From Bradyrhizobium sp. ARR65 (GTDB lineage Bacteria > Pseudomonadota > Alphaproteobacteria > Rhizobiales > Xanthobacteraceae), in the NCBI RefSeq assembly GCF_000472385.1, contig NZ_AWZU01000001.1, positions 308,501 through 372,500 on the forward strand: a DNA stretch of 64,000 nt, written 5' to 3'. The notes beneath the pieces are model-generated. The model made no database searches. It saw only the letters and a list, made by a program, of their open reading frames with translations, and was not told the DNA's origin. Made by a program: the position numbers and the translations under genes. This document shows, piece after piece, positions 7,477 to 17,216 of this stretch (positions are counted from its first letter, which is position 1; the number at the start of each line of letters is the position of its first letter).

Positions 7477-8286
7477 CTACTCCGCCGCACGGAGCTGGCG
7501 GACAAGTCCAAATTCGTCGCTCACCCGCAGCGAGCGATGATATTCGCCGTCGGCGGGATCGTCGGTATGGCGGATGAGATCGGTCACCGGCGTGTAGCTC
7601 AGCATGCGACCGCCGCCGGCGAGCGCGGTGCAGGAGAAACGGAGCGCCGTGCCGTCCTTGAGCCTGATGATGATCGGTGTGGAATCGCCGGCGCGCATCA
7701 TCTCCATGCGCCGCGCGATATAGGCGTTGAGCTGCTCCTCCGGCAGCTCGAATGCGCCAGTGTCGCGGCCGTGATACATCAGCGCGATGAACGGCGGCTT
7801 GGAGTTGGCCTTGGCATCGGGCAGCGAGAAATAGAAGCGGAAGGCGCGGTTGATGAATCCGGCGCGGGTGTCGGCATCGAGCAGGACAATGCCGATGTCG
7901 ATCTGGTCAAGCGCGGCAGCGAGCCGTTGCGCAGTGACATGCTCCATGCGCTCCTGCGCGAAGGTGTCCAACAATTGTTGCCGCAGGAGGCCGGTGATTG
8001 CGGCAGTGCCGCAGGCCGTCACGCTCAGCATGGCCAGGCGGAGCAGCTCGGCGCCGTCAAAGTCGGCATCACGACTGAAGACAAGCAGCGCTGAGCCGAT
8101 GATGGCGATTGCGGCGCTCGGCATGGCCGAGCGAAGGCCGCTGAGCGAGCCCGCCAACGCCACGATGCAGACGTAGAGCGGCGCGGGATTGGGGACGCCG
8201 ATCAGATAACGATCGATGCTGATCGCGGTCAGCGCTGTCGCTGCCGCCAGGACCGGACCGTAAATTGAGCGCCAGTCGAACTGCAT
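7477..8286 (-). CDS. Membrane-anchored PAS domain protein
   Basis: About 269 residues if it starts at the ATG at 8286 (an ATG at 8322 would add 12). The first ~120 residues contain several hydrophobic helices (VLAAATALTAISI, LYVCIVALAGSLSGL, AAIAIIGSALLVFS, LAMLSVTACGTAAITGLL). A short coiled segment leads to a PAS-type sensor (LDQIDIGIVLLDADTRAGFINRAF). No kinase, cyclase or HTH output domain follows, so it probably passes its signal to a partner. The ligand is unknown. It resembles sensor fragments of histidine kinases that lost the catalytic part. Confidence 0.7.
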   Translation of the reverse strand: MQFDWRSIYGPVLAAATALTAISIDRYLIGVPNPAPLYVCIVALAGSLSGLRSAMPSAAIAIIGSALLVFSRDADFDGAELLRLAMLSVTACGTAAITGLLRQQLLDTFAQERMEHVTAQRLAAALDQIDIGIVLLDADTRAGFINRAFRFYFSLPDAKANSKPPFIALMYHGRDTGAFELPEEQLNAYIARRMEMMRAGDSTPIIIRLKDGTALRFSCTALAGGGRMLSYTPVTDLIRHTDDPADGEYHRSLRVSDEFGLVRQLRAAE

Positions 8287-8398
8287 GCCGGTTCTCGCTC
8301 GCCTCGAGAACTTAGACGGCAAGTTTGACCGGTCAGCCGGCGCACACAGGATTTTATTGCGTCGTGATTAAGAGCGGGTTGCGCTCGCGGCGCGAGTC

Positions 8399-8575
8399 TT
8401 AACCGATGATCGGCATAGCCATGCTGGCCTTGATTGAGAGCACGGTGATGCCGACGACGAGGCACAGCGAAAACGCGCCGATCGCGAGCGAAGCGGCGAC
8501 GGCGTCGGTCAACCGGGATGAAGCAACTGGTGCGCTGTGGCCGTTGAAGCCGGACGGGCCGGGCGAGGGTGTCAT
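8399..8575 (-). CDS. Small single-pass membrane protein (58 aa)
   Basis: The ATG at 8575 is preceded by AGGATC and AAAGAG and opens a 58-residue frame. It has a polar, Pro/Ser-rich N-terminus (MTPSPGPSGFNGHSAPV), then LTDAVAASLAIGAFSLCLVVGITVLSIKA, a clear transmembrane helix, and a short C-terminal tail. I do not recognise a named family. Composition and the start context suggest a real gene. It lies divergently from nothing and about 110 bases downstream of where the PAS gene would begin. Confidence 0.55.
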   Translation of the reverse strand: MTPSPGPSGFNGHSAPVASSRLTDAVAASLAIGAFSLCLVVGITVLSIKASMAMPIIG

Positions 8576-8765
8576 GCTCTTTGATCCTGGCCTTCGCTCC
8601 TGGGCCCGAAAGATCCTCGCGCGCGGGAGCGAATCAATTTCGCGCGCGACGCGAAACTTGCAGGGCTTGCCGGCAAGATTGCGGCAGCCGCCGTTCAAAA
8701 GGCAGTTAAATCCCGGGAAAGATTAACGTTTCAGCCCAGCCCGTTAATCGCTTGTTAACCTTTGT

Positions 8766-9416
8766 CTAGAGGCTGGCGGCGATGCTGGCGGGGTTCTCGA
8801 TCTCGACCGTCCGCCAATCCATCGAGACGAAGCCCGGGGTCTGTTCAACCCGCTTCAGCCAGCCGCGGATCGACGGGAAAGGCTCGAGATCGAAGTCGCA
8901 GCGATCGGCGAGATGGGTGTAGCCGTAAAGCGCGATGTCGGCGACCGTGAGCTGGTTCGCCGCGAAGAACTCGTGGCCTTTGAGGTGATTTTCCATCACC
9001 TGGAGCGCGCCATAGCCGCGCTCCATCCAGTCTTCCAGCGCGTGCGTCTGCAGATCGCGGCCACCCTTCACCAGCGCGAGCCAGAAATAGGCGGCGCCGA
9101 TATTCGGCTCCAGCGCGTGCTGTTCGAAGAACATCCACTGCAGCGCCTCAGCGCGCTCGATCCGCGATTCCGGTGCGAGTGGCGTGCCGCCGCAGACATA
9201 CCAGAGAATGGCGTTGGATTCGGCGATGTAGCGTCCTTCCGCCACTTCGAGCAGCGGCACCTGGCCGCTCGGGTTCTTGGCGAGAAACTCCGGCGTGCGG
9301 CTCTCGCCGCGCAGGATGTCGATTTCGATTGCCTGATAGGGCGTGTTCAGGATCGCCAGCGCAAGGCGGACCTTGTAGCTGTTGCCGGAACGCTGCATCG
9401 AATAGAGCTTGTACAT
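8766..9416 (-). CDS. Glutathione S-transferase
   Basis: The ATG at 9416 gives 216 residues beginning MYKLYSMQRSGNSYKVRLAL, a classic GST N-terminus with a Ser-Gly-Asn-Ser active-site turn. Residues further on, FLAKNPSGQVPLLEV and YIAESNAILWYV, are the glutathione-binding cis-Pro and E-S-N segments. The C-terminal helical domain contains LTVADIALYGYTH, the N-capping box of GSTs. It is related to the beta/nu-type bacterial GSTs. The earlier in-frame start at 9590 adds non-family sequence and was rejected. Confidence 0.88.
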   Translation of the reverse strand: MYKLYSMQRSGNSYKVRLALAILNTPYQAIEIDILRGESRTPEFLAKNPSGQVPLLEVAEGRYIAESNAILWYVCGGTPLAPESRIERAEALQWMFFEQHALEPNIGAAYFWLALVKGGRDLQTHALEDWMERGYGALQVMENHLKGHEFFAANQLTVADIALYGYTHLADRCDFDLEPFPSIRGWLKRVEQTPGFVSMDWRTVEIENPASIAASL

Positions 9417-11418
<2,002 letters not shown>

Positions 11419-11454
11419 CGAGAATCCGGCGACACTCTGAACGGTCGCTGAATG

Positions 11455-11485
11455 AAAAGGCCCGCTCGTGAGCGGGCCTTTTTTC
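11455..11485 (+). terminator. Rho-independent terminator of aatA
   Basis: An 11-bp perfect stem (AAGGCCCGCTC / GAGCGGGCCTT) with a GT loop is followed by six T residues. Confidence 0.93.
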
Positions 11486-11558
11486 TTATTCGCATTGTCG
11501 TCGTCGCGTTTTCTTTGGCGCGGAATCCGATGTTGTGGCATAGACGAAGAGGCGCCTA

Positions 11559-11627
11559 GAGCATGATCCGGACCCGAAGGGCCGCAAAGCGCAAAGTGGA
11601 AACCGGTTTTCCGGAAAGATCATGCTC
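11559..11627. repeat. GAGCATGATCC-type dispersed palindrome (family G)
   Basis: GAGCATGATC opens and GATCATGCTC closes the element, with AGTGGAAACCGGTTTTCC inside. A shorter copy lies at 41657-41704. I recall this sequence as a high-copy intergenic repeat of Bradyrhizobium-type genomes. It lies between the aatA terminator and the DUF992 gene. Confidence 0.8.
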
Positions 11628-11689
11628 AAGCTAATAGGCGCCGTTCTCGTGTCTGCTCGCATCACAGTCTTTAGCCAGGGGTTTTCTTC

Positions 11690-12166
11690 ATGCGCCGCTT
11701 TACTGTTCTTGCCGTGCTGGTCGCGGCTACCCTCACCGCGTCGTTCAACGGGGCCGACGCGCAGGATCGCGTGCGGGTCGGCGTGCTCGAATGCCGCGGC
11801 GGCGCCAGCGTCGGCTTCATCGTCGGGTCGGTGATCAATCTTGGCTGCGTGCTGCGCGTCGAAGGGATGCCGGAGGACCGCTATATCGCCACCATTCGCA
11901 AGGTCGGTCTCGATCTCGGTATCACGCAGGAGACTGCGCTTGGCTGGGCGGTCTATGCGCCGGTCGCACGCCTCGGGCAGGGCGACCTCGCCGGCACTTA
12001 TGCCGGGGCGCAGGGCAGTGCGACGCTCGGCGTCGGCGTCGGCGGCAATGTGCTGGTCGGCGGTTCCAACAACTCCATCGCGCTGCAGCCTTTGAGCCTG
12101 CAGGGCCAGGTCGGCATCAACGTCGCCGCCGGATTGGAGAGCCTGGAACTGCGGCCGGGGAGGTGA
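11690..12166 (+). CDS. DUF992 domain-containing exported protein
   Basis: 158 residues with a Sec signal peptide (MRRFTVLAVLVAATLTASFNG, cleavage near ADA-QD). The mature part is the complete DUF992 domain: VRVGVLECRGGASVGFIVGS, LGCVLRVEG, YIATIRKVGLDLGIT and a glycine-rich C-terminal half. The family is limited mainly to rhizobial relatives, is predicted to be periplasmic or outer-membrane linked, and has no known activity. A dispersed palindrome separates it from aatA, and a further repeat follows it. Confidence 0.88.
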   Translation: MRRFTVLAVLVAATLTASFNGADAQDRVRVGVLECRGGASVGFIVGSVINLGCVLRVEGMPEDRYIATIRKVGLDLGITQETALGWAVYAPVARLGQGDLAGTYAGAQGSATLGVGVGGNVLVGGSNNSIALQPLSLQGQVGINVAAGLESLELRPGR

Positions 12167-12182
12167 GGCTCTCACAGTCATT

Positions 12183-12264
12183 GTCATTCCGGGGCACGCG
12201 ACGCGTGAACCCGGAATCCCGAGATTTCCGGCTTCGATGCTGACGCATCGCCCCGGAATGACGG
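12183..12264. repeat. TCATTCCGGGG-type palindromic repeat (family A)
   Basis: Perfect 12-bp terminal arms, GTCATTCCGGGG at 12183-12194 and CCCCGGAATGAC at 12251-12262, enclose an internal ACCCGGAATC-like core. Related copies lie at 16905-17025, 28783-28860 and 44858-44980. Confidence 0.85.
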
Positions 12265-12430
12265 AGAGTGCGGCTGACCGCTCATCGTTCCCAAGAGCAA
12301 TTCCAACAGCATCTCTCAGCTCTCCGCAGCGCAGCGATCTTTTTTCCCGCTTGCCAAACCGCCTCCGCAGGCAGAGCATCGTTCGCGCCGACCCAATCAC
12401 GGGCCGAGCTCCACAAGCAGGAGGCGGCGA

Positions 12431-14482
12431 ATGGGACAAGACGTCAGAAGTCCCCGCGGTCCACGGTGCATCGCACTGGTGGGCCCTTTCCAAAGCGGTA
12501 AAACCACTCTTTTAGAAGCAATCCTGGCCCGCACGGGCGCGATCGCGCGCGCAGGCAGTGTCGACGCCGGAACCTCGGTCGGCGACGGAAGTCCCGAAGC
12601 GCGTCATCACAAGATGAGCGTCGCTTTGACAGCCGCCTCGGCGAGCTTCATGGGCGAGGCCTACACCTTCATCGATTGTCCCGGCTCTGTGGAATTCTCG
12701 CATGACATGCGCGCCGCGCTGCCCGCGGTGGATGCCGCCGTCGTGGTGTGCGAGGCCGACGAAAAGAAGCTGCCGCAACTGCAGATCATCCTGCGCGAGC
12801 TGGAAGACCTGAAAATTCCGCGCTTCCTGTTCCTCAACAAGATCGACCGCGCCAACAACAACCGCATCCGCGAGACGCTCGCGATGCTGCAGCCCGCATC
12901 GCGCGTCCCTCTGGTGCTGCGCCAGATCCCGATCTGGAACGGCGACCTCATCGAGGGCTTTGTCGATCTCGCACTCGAGCGCGCCTTCGTCTATCGCGAG
13001 CACAAGGCCTCCGAAGTCGTAGAGCTCGATGGCGGCAATCTCGACCGCGAGAAGGAAGCGCGCTTCTCCATGCTGGAAAAGCTCGCCGATCATGACGACG
13101 CTCTGATGGAGCAGTTGCTCGAGGACATTCAGCCGCCGCGCGATGCGGTGTTCGACGATCTCGCCCGCGAACTTCGTGAAGGCCTGATCTGCCCGGTGCT
13201 GCTCGGTTCCGCCTTGCGCGAGAACGGTGTGCTGCGCCTGATGAAAGCGCTGCGCCACGAAGCGCCCGGCGTAGCCGAGACCGCCGCGAGGTTAGGGGTG
13301 CCTGCGTCCAAGGATGCGCTCGGCTATGTCTTCAAGACCATGCATCTGCAGCACGGCGGCAAATTGTCGCTGGCGCGCCTGCTCGCGGGCCATCTCGATG
13401 ACGGCGCAACCTTGCAATCCTCGTCCGGCCAGAGCAGCCGCATCTCCGGCATCTTCGCGCCCGGAGCGGCCCAGGACGGCAAGCGCGCTTCGGCCGAGGC
13501 GGGGGATACGGTCGCGCTCGGCAAGCTCGATGCCATCAAGACCGGCGACACCTTCTCGAGCGGCAAGACCGCGCCGGCTGCCCTGGTCGCGGTCGAAGCG
13601 CTGCCGCCGGTGCTGGCGATGTCGATCGCCGCAGCCGACCGCAAGGACGACGTCAAGCTCGGCCAGGCGCTGCTACGGCTCAATGAGGAAGATCCGTCGC
13701 TGACCATGGTGCAAAATCAGCGGACCCACGACATCGTGCTGTGGGGCCAGGGCGAGATGCACTTACGCGTCGCGCTGGAACGCTTGCGCGAGCGCTACGG
13801 CGTCAATGTCAAATCGCAACCGCCCGCGATCGGCTATCAGGAGACCATCCGCAAACCCATCACCCAGCGCGGCCGGCACAAGAAGCAGTCCGGCGGCCAT
13901 GGCCAGTTCGGCGACGTCGTGCTGGACATCAAGCCGCTGCCGCGCGGCGAAGGTTTCCGCTTCTCCGAAACGGTGGTCGGGGGCGCGGTGCCGCGCAACT
14001 ACATCCCCGCGGTGGAGGAGGGCGTCATCGACGGGCTGGCGCGCGGACCGCTCGGCTTTCCCGTCACCGACGTCGCGGTGACGCTGACCGACGGCTCCTA
14101 TCATAGCGTCGACTCCTCCGACCTCGCGTTCCGGACCGCGGCGCGGATCGGCATCAGCGAAGGCCTGCCGCAGTGCCAGCCGGTGCTGCTCGAGCCGATC
14201 CACACCGTGGAGATCGTCTGCCCGACCGACGCCACCGCCAAGATCAACGCCATCTTGTCGGCGCGGCGCGGCCAGATCCTCGGCTTCGACACCCGCGACG
14301 GCTGGTCGGGCTGGGACTGCGTGCGCGCGCTGATGCCGGAGGCCGAGATCGGCGAATTGATCGTCGAACTGCGCTCGGCGACGGCGGGCGCCGGAAGCTT
14401 TACCCGGCAGTTCGACCATATGGCCGAAGTCACCGGCCGCGCCGCCGACCAGATCATCGCCGCGCATCGCGCCGCCGCTTGA
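12431..14482 (+). CDS. Elongation factor G-like translational GTPase
   Basis: 683 residues with the EF-G domain order: GTPase (1 to ~250), domain II, III, IV (ETIRKPITQRGRHKKQSGGHGQFGDV) and V (LEPIHTVEIVCP onwards). The P-loop is GPFQSGKTT and G4 is NKID. G3 reads DCPGS instead of the DTPGH of canonical EF-G. His at that place is the catalytic residue of translational GTPases (H84 of EF-Tu, H87 of EF-G), so hydrolysis may be slow or need another group. It matches the second EF-G class (EF-G2-like) seen in many alphaproteobacteria, not the fusA of the rpsL-rpsG operon. Role uncertain. Confidence 0.85.
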   Translation: MGQDVRSPRGPRCIALVGPFQSGKTTLLEAILARTGAIARAGSVDAGTSVGDGSPEARHHKMSVALTAASASFMGEAYTFIDCPGSVEFSHDMRAALPAVDAAVVVCEADEKKLPQLQIILRELEDLKIPRFLFLNKIDRANNNRIRETLAMLQPASRVPLVLRQIPIWNGDLIEGFVDLALERAFVYREHKASEVVELDGGNLDREKEARFSMLEKLADHDDALMEQLLEDIQPPRDAVFDDLARELREGLICPVLLGSALRENGVLRLMKALRHEAPGVAETAARLGVPASKDALGYVFKTMHLQHGGKLSLARLLAGHLDDGATLQSSSGQSSRISGIFAPGAAQDGKRASAEAGDTVALGKLDAIKTGDTFSSGKTAPAALVAVEALPPVLAMSIAAADRKDDVKLGQALLRLNEEDPSLTMVQNQRTHDIVLWGQGEMHLRVALERLRERYGVNVKSQPPAIGYQETIRKPITQRGRHKKQSGGHGQFGDVVLDIKPLPRGEGFRFSETVVGGAVPRNYIPAVEEGVIDGLARGPLGFPVTDVAVTLTDGSYHSVDSSDLAFRTAARIGISEGLPQCQPVLLEPIHTVEIVCPTDATAKINAILSARRGQILGFDTRDGWSGWDCVRALMPEAEIGELIVELRSATAGAGSFTRQFDHMAEVTGRAADQIIAAHRAAA

Positions 14483-14492
14483 TCCTCCCCGA

Positions 14493-14528
14493 TTTCGGGC
14501 CGCACGCGAAAAGCGTGCGAGCCCGAAA
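14493..14528 (+). terminator. Long hairpin after the EF-G-like gene
   Basis: TTTCGGGC pairs with GCCCGAAA, and CGCACGC with GCGTGCG, around a GAAAA loop, 10 bases after the stop. There is no T run, so termination may be factor-assisted or the hairpin may protect the 3' end. Confidence 0.6.
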
Positions 14529-14597
14529 CGCCGGCTCTTTTCAAGCGGGCCGCTTTCATGAACACTCTCGTCTCCCGCGACGACGACCCGCAGGTTC

Positions 14598-15230
14598 ATG
14601 GATTCTCCCCGCAACATCGCGCTCGCCTGCGCGCTGAGCATGCTTGCCGGCTATGTCGACGGCATCGGCTATCTGCATCTCGGTGGTCTGTTCGTCTCGT
14701 TCATGAGCGGCAACTCGACGCGAATGGGCGTGAGCCTTGCGGCGGCAGAGTGGCCGCTTGCGGCGCAGGCGTTCATGCTGGTCGTACTGTTCGTGATCGG
14801 CGCGGCCTGCGGCAGCCTCATCGTGCTCGGCCGCGGGATACATCAGCAGCCCCGGCTGTTGTTTGCCGAGGCGATGCTGCTCGTCATCGCCGGACTTTGT
14901 CATGCGTTCGGCTTCTCCGCTTACGCGATCGCGGCGATCGTGCTGGCGATGGGGCTTGAGAACGCGGTGTTCCAGATCGAGGGCGGCGGCGGCCTCGGCG
15001 TCACTTACGTGACCGGCGCGCTGGTAAAGGCGGGTCAGCTCATCGCCGCCGCACTCACGGGCGGCGCGCGCTTTGCGTGGCTGCCGAACCTGTTGTTATG
15101 GGCGGCGCTGGTTGCGGGCTCGGTCCTTGGCGCGCTGGCGTATCACTGGATCAATCTGGCGTCGGTCTGGTTTGCCGCCGGTTTTGCATTTGCGCTGTGT
15201 GCGTTCGCGGCGCTGACCGTGCGCCGATGA
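14598..15230 (+). CDS. YoaK family / DUF1275 integral membrane protein
   Basis: 210 residues with about six membrane helices. The start is typical of DUF1275: LACALSMLAGYVDGIGYLHL, followed by FVSFMSGNSTRMGV, the conserved F-x-S-x-M-S-G-N-T/S motif. A G-V-T-Y-V-T-G-A-L-V-K segment is the internal repeat of that motif in the second half. The family is widespread and its transported substrate, if any, is unknown. It is followed by a tandem-repeat tract before aroE. Confidence 0.87.
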   Translation: MDSPRNIALACALSMLAGYVDGIGYLHLGGLFVSFMSGNSTRMGVSLAAAEWPLAAQAFMLVVLFVIGAACGSLIVLGRGIHQQPRLLFAEAMLLVIAGLCHAFGFSAYAIAAIVLAMGLENAVFQIEGGGGLGVTYVTGALVKAGQLIAAALTGGARFAWLPNLLLWAALVAGSVLGALAYHWINLASVWFAAGFAFALCAFAALTVRR

Positions 15231-15234
15231 GCGT

Positions 15235-15294
15235 TGATTTGACATTGACTTGGCATTGACTTGGACTTGACTTGGACTTGGCATTGACTTGAGC
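15235..15294 (+). repeat. Short tandem repeat of TTGACTTGG / TTGGCATTGAC units
   Basis: Units of 11 bp are seen at 15239-15249, 15250-15260, 15261-15271 and 15278-15288, with a 6-bp insertion TTGGAC at 15272-15277. All are variants of TTGGCATTGAC. The array fills most of the 88-base gap between the DUF1275 stop and the aroE start. Confidence 0.85.
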
Positions 15295-15318
15295 ACGTGC
15301 TTGGCGGATTGAACGAGG

Positions 15319-16161
15319 ATGACAACCGAGACCCGAGCACCCGCCGCATGTCTGATCGGATGGCCGGCCGCGCATTCACGCTCGCCGCTGATCCATCACT
15401 ACTGGCTGCGCACGCTCGGCATTGCCGGCGGCTACTCGATCGAGGCGGTGCCGCCGGAAGGCTTTGCCGATTTCGTACTGCGCCTGAGGGATCACGGCTT
15501 TGTCGGCGCCAATATCACCATCCCACACAAGGAGCGCGCGCTGGCGCTGTCGAGTCCGGACGCCCGCGCCCGCGCGATCGGCGCCGCCAACACGCTCTGG
15601 TATGAGGGCAGCGAGCTGCGCTCGACCAATACCGACGTGGAGGGTTTCATCGATAATCTCGATGCCTCCGCGCCCGGCTGGGACAATGCCGAGGACGCGC
15701 TGGTCGTCGGTGCGGGCGGCTCTTCGCGCGCGGTGGTGTTCGGCCTCATCGAGCGCGGCATTGCCCGCGTGCACCTCGCCAACCGCACCTTTGAGCGCGC
15801 GCGAGCGCTGGCGGACCAGTTCGGCGCGAAAGTGCATCCTCTGCCCTGGCAGGACATTGGCGACGTGCTGCCGCGCGTGGGTCTTCTGGTCAACACCACC
15901 TCGCTCGGCATGCATCGCCAGCCGGCGCTCAAGGTCGATGTCGGGCGGCTGCCGTCGCATGCGGTCGTCAGCGATCTCGTCTATGTGCCGCTCGAAACGC
16001 CGCTGCTCGCGGCGGCGCGGGCGCGGGATTTAAGGACCGCCGACGGGCTCGGCATGCTGCTGCATCAGGCCGTGCGCGGTTTCGAATTGTGGTTCCATCG
16101 GAGGCCGCAGGTTACGGCCGAGCTGCGTGCGCTGGTCGAGGCCGACCTCACGGGCGGCTGA
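15319..16161 (+). CDS. aroE: Shikimate dehydrogenase
   Basis: 280 residues, full length. The shikimate site is seen as IGWPAAHSRSPLIHHYWL, the catalytic lysine in NITIPHKE and the catalytic aspartate in NTDVEGF. The NADP-binding Rossmann half has the VVGAGGSSRAVVFGL turn and ANRTFERA, where Asn-Arg-Thr binds the NADP phosphate. It reduces 3-dehydroshikimate to shikimate in aromatic amino acid synthesis. Its start sits 25 bases after the tandem-repeat tract, with GAACGAGG close to the ATG. It is not beside the coaE-dnaQ-secB genes that accompany aroE in many relatives, so it could be a paralogue. Confidence 0.9.
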   Translation: MTTETRAPAACLIGWPAAHSRSPLIHHYWLRTLGIAGGYSIEAVPPEGFADFVLRLRDHGFVGANITIPHKERALALSSPDARARAIGAANTLWYEGSELRSTNTDVEGFIDNLDASAPGWDNAEDALVVGAGGSSRAVVFGLIERGIARVHLANRTFERARALADQFGAKVHPLPWQDIGDVLPRVGLLVNTTSLGMHRQPALKVDVGRLPSHAVVSDLVYVPLETPLLAAARARDLRTADGLGMLLHQAVRGFELWFHRRPQVTAELRALVEADLTGG

Positions 16162-16271
16162 TCAGAGGCAAGCCCGCCATCACGTTATCGCTCTCGCGGT
16201 TGTGAGGCGGAATATCACGAAAACTTCGGGGTCTGTCGCTAGATCAAACCCGTGCTTCCGGGAGATCTTTC

Positions 16272-16898
16272 ATGCCCGTCCGATATTCCGCATTCGTCCA
16301 TCCGCTGCTGGCCGTGACGATGGTCGCGGCCTCCACGCTCTACGCCATCGCCCAGCAGGCGCCTTCGCCGTCGCGCATCCGCGGGACCATCGAGAAGGTG
16401 GAGGGCGACACGCTGGAGGTGAAGTCGCGCAGCGGCGATGAAGTCAAGCTGCACATGGCCGACGATACCAGCATCGCCGGGATCACCAAGATCTCGCTCT
16501 CCGACATCAAGGTCGGTTCCTTCATCGGCACCACGACAGTGCCCGGCCCGGATGGGAGCCAGCAGGCCGTGGAGGTTCATGTCTTTCCCGAAAATATGCG
16601 CGGCACCGGCGAAGGTTCGCGCCCCTGGGATCTCCGCCCGAACTCCACCATGACCAACGCCACCGTCAGCGAGAGCGTCGTCGGTAATGACGGCCACACG
16701 CTTCTGGTCAAATACAAGGGCGGCGAGAAGAAGGTTGTGGTGCCGGATCAGACACCCGTGGTGACCTATGTTCCGGGCGACAAGTCCGATCTGAAGGTGG
16801 GCGCGAAGCTGATCGCCTTCGTGAAGCAACTGCCCGACGGCTCCTTCGAGACCAGCCGCATCAGTGTCGGCCGCGACGGTCTCACGCCGCCGATGTGA
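16272..16898 (+). CDS. Exported hypothetical protein, DUF5666-like beta repeats
   Basis: 208 residues with a probable signal peptide (HPLLAVTMVAASTLYAIAQQ). Two similar beta-rich segments follow: IRGTIEKVEGDTLEVKSRSGDEVKL and VVGNDGHTLLVKYKGGEKKVVV, each followed by a stretch with D-L/I-K-V-G, resembling DUF5666 OB-like repeats. Such proteins are sometimes labelled as permease components by transfer, but there is no membrane domain here. No enzyme motif is seen. GGGAGATCTTTC provides a ribosome-binding site before the ATG. Confidence 0.72.
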   Translation: MPVRYSAFVHPLLAVTMVAASTLYAIAQQAPSPSRIRGTIEKVEGDTLEVKSRSGDEVKLHMADDTSIAGITKISLSDIKVGSFIGTTTVPGPDGSQQAVEVHVFPENMRGTGEGSRPWDLRPNSTMTNATVSESVVGNDGHTLLVKYKGGEKKVVVPDQTPVVTYVPGDKSDLKVGAKLIAFVKQLPDGSFETSRISVGRDGLTPPM

Positions 16899-16904
16899 GG
16901 GCAT

Positions 16905-17025
16905 GTCATTCCGGTGCGGACGCCACCCCGTCCGCGCGAACGCGCGGCCCATTGGCAGGCTCCGCATCGAAGCCGGAGTCGCGAGATTTCGGGGCTGGTG
17001 CTTGCGGACCATCCCGGAATAACGG
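16905..17025. repeat. Family A palindromic repeat (diverged copy)
   Basis: GTCATTCCGG opens and CCCGGAATAAC closes it. It lies directly after the exported protein gene. The interior holds a GCGCGAACGCGCGG hairpin. Confidence 0.7.
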
Positions 17026-17041
17026 TCTTGGTAATCAACTC

Positions 17042-17200
17042 CGCCCGTCGTCCTGGCGAAAGCCGGGACCCATAAGCCCAGGCCTTGATTGTTGCGAGAG
17101 AGAGAAGTTCCGGCCTTCGCGAAAACGAAGGCCGCTGGTTATGGGTCTCGGATCGGCGCTCGCTGTCGCGAGCTTGTCCGGGATCACATTCGTCGAAATC
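17042..17200. repeat. GTCCTGGCG / GGGACCCATA repeat (family F)
   Basis: The pattern CGTCGTCCTGGCGAAAGCC, GGGACCCATA, then the inverted TATGGGTCTCGG is shared with 26928-27062. With the previous element it fills the whole convergent gap between the exported protein and the hydroxyacid dehydrogenase. Confidence 0.7.
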
Positions 17201-17216
17201 GCAGGGCCTCCGCTCC

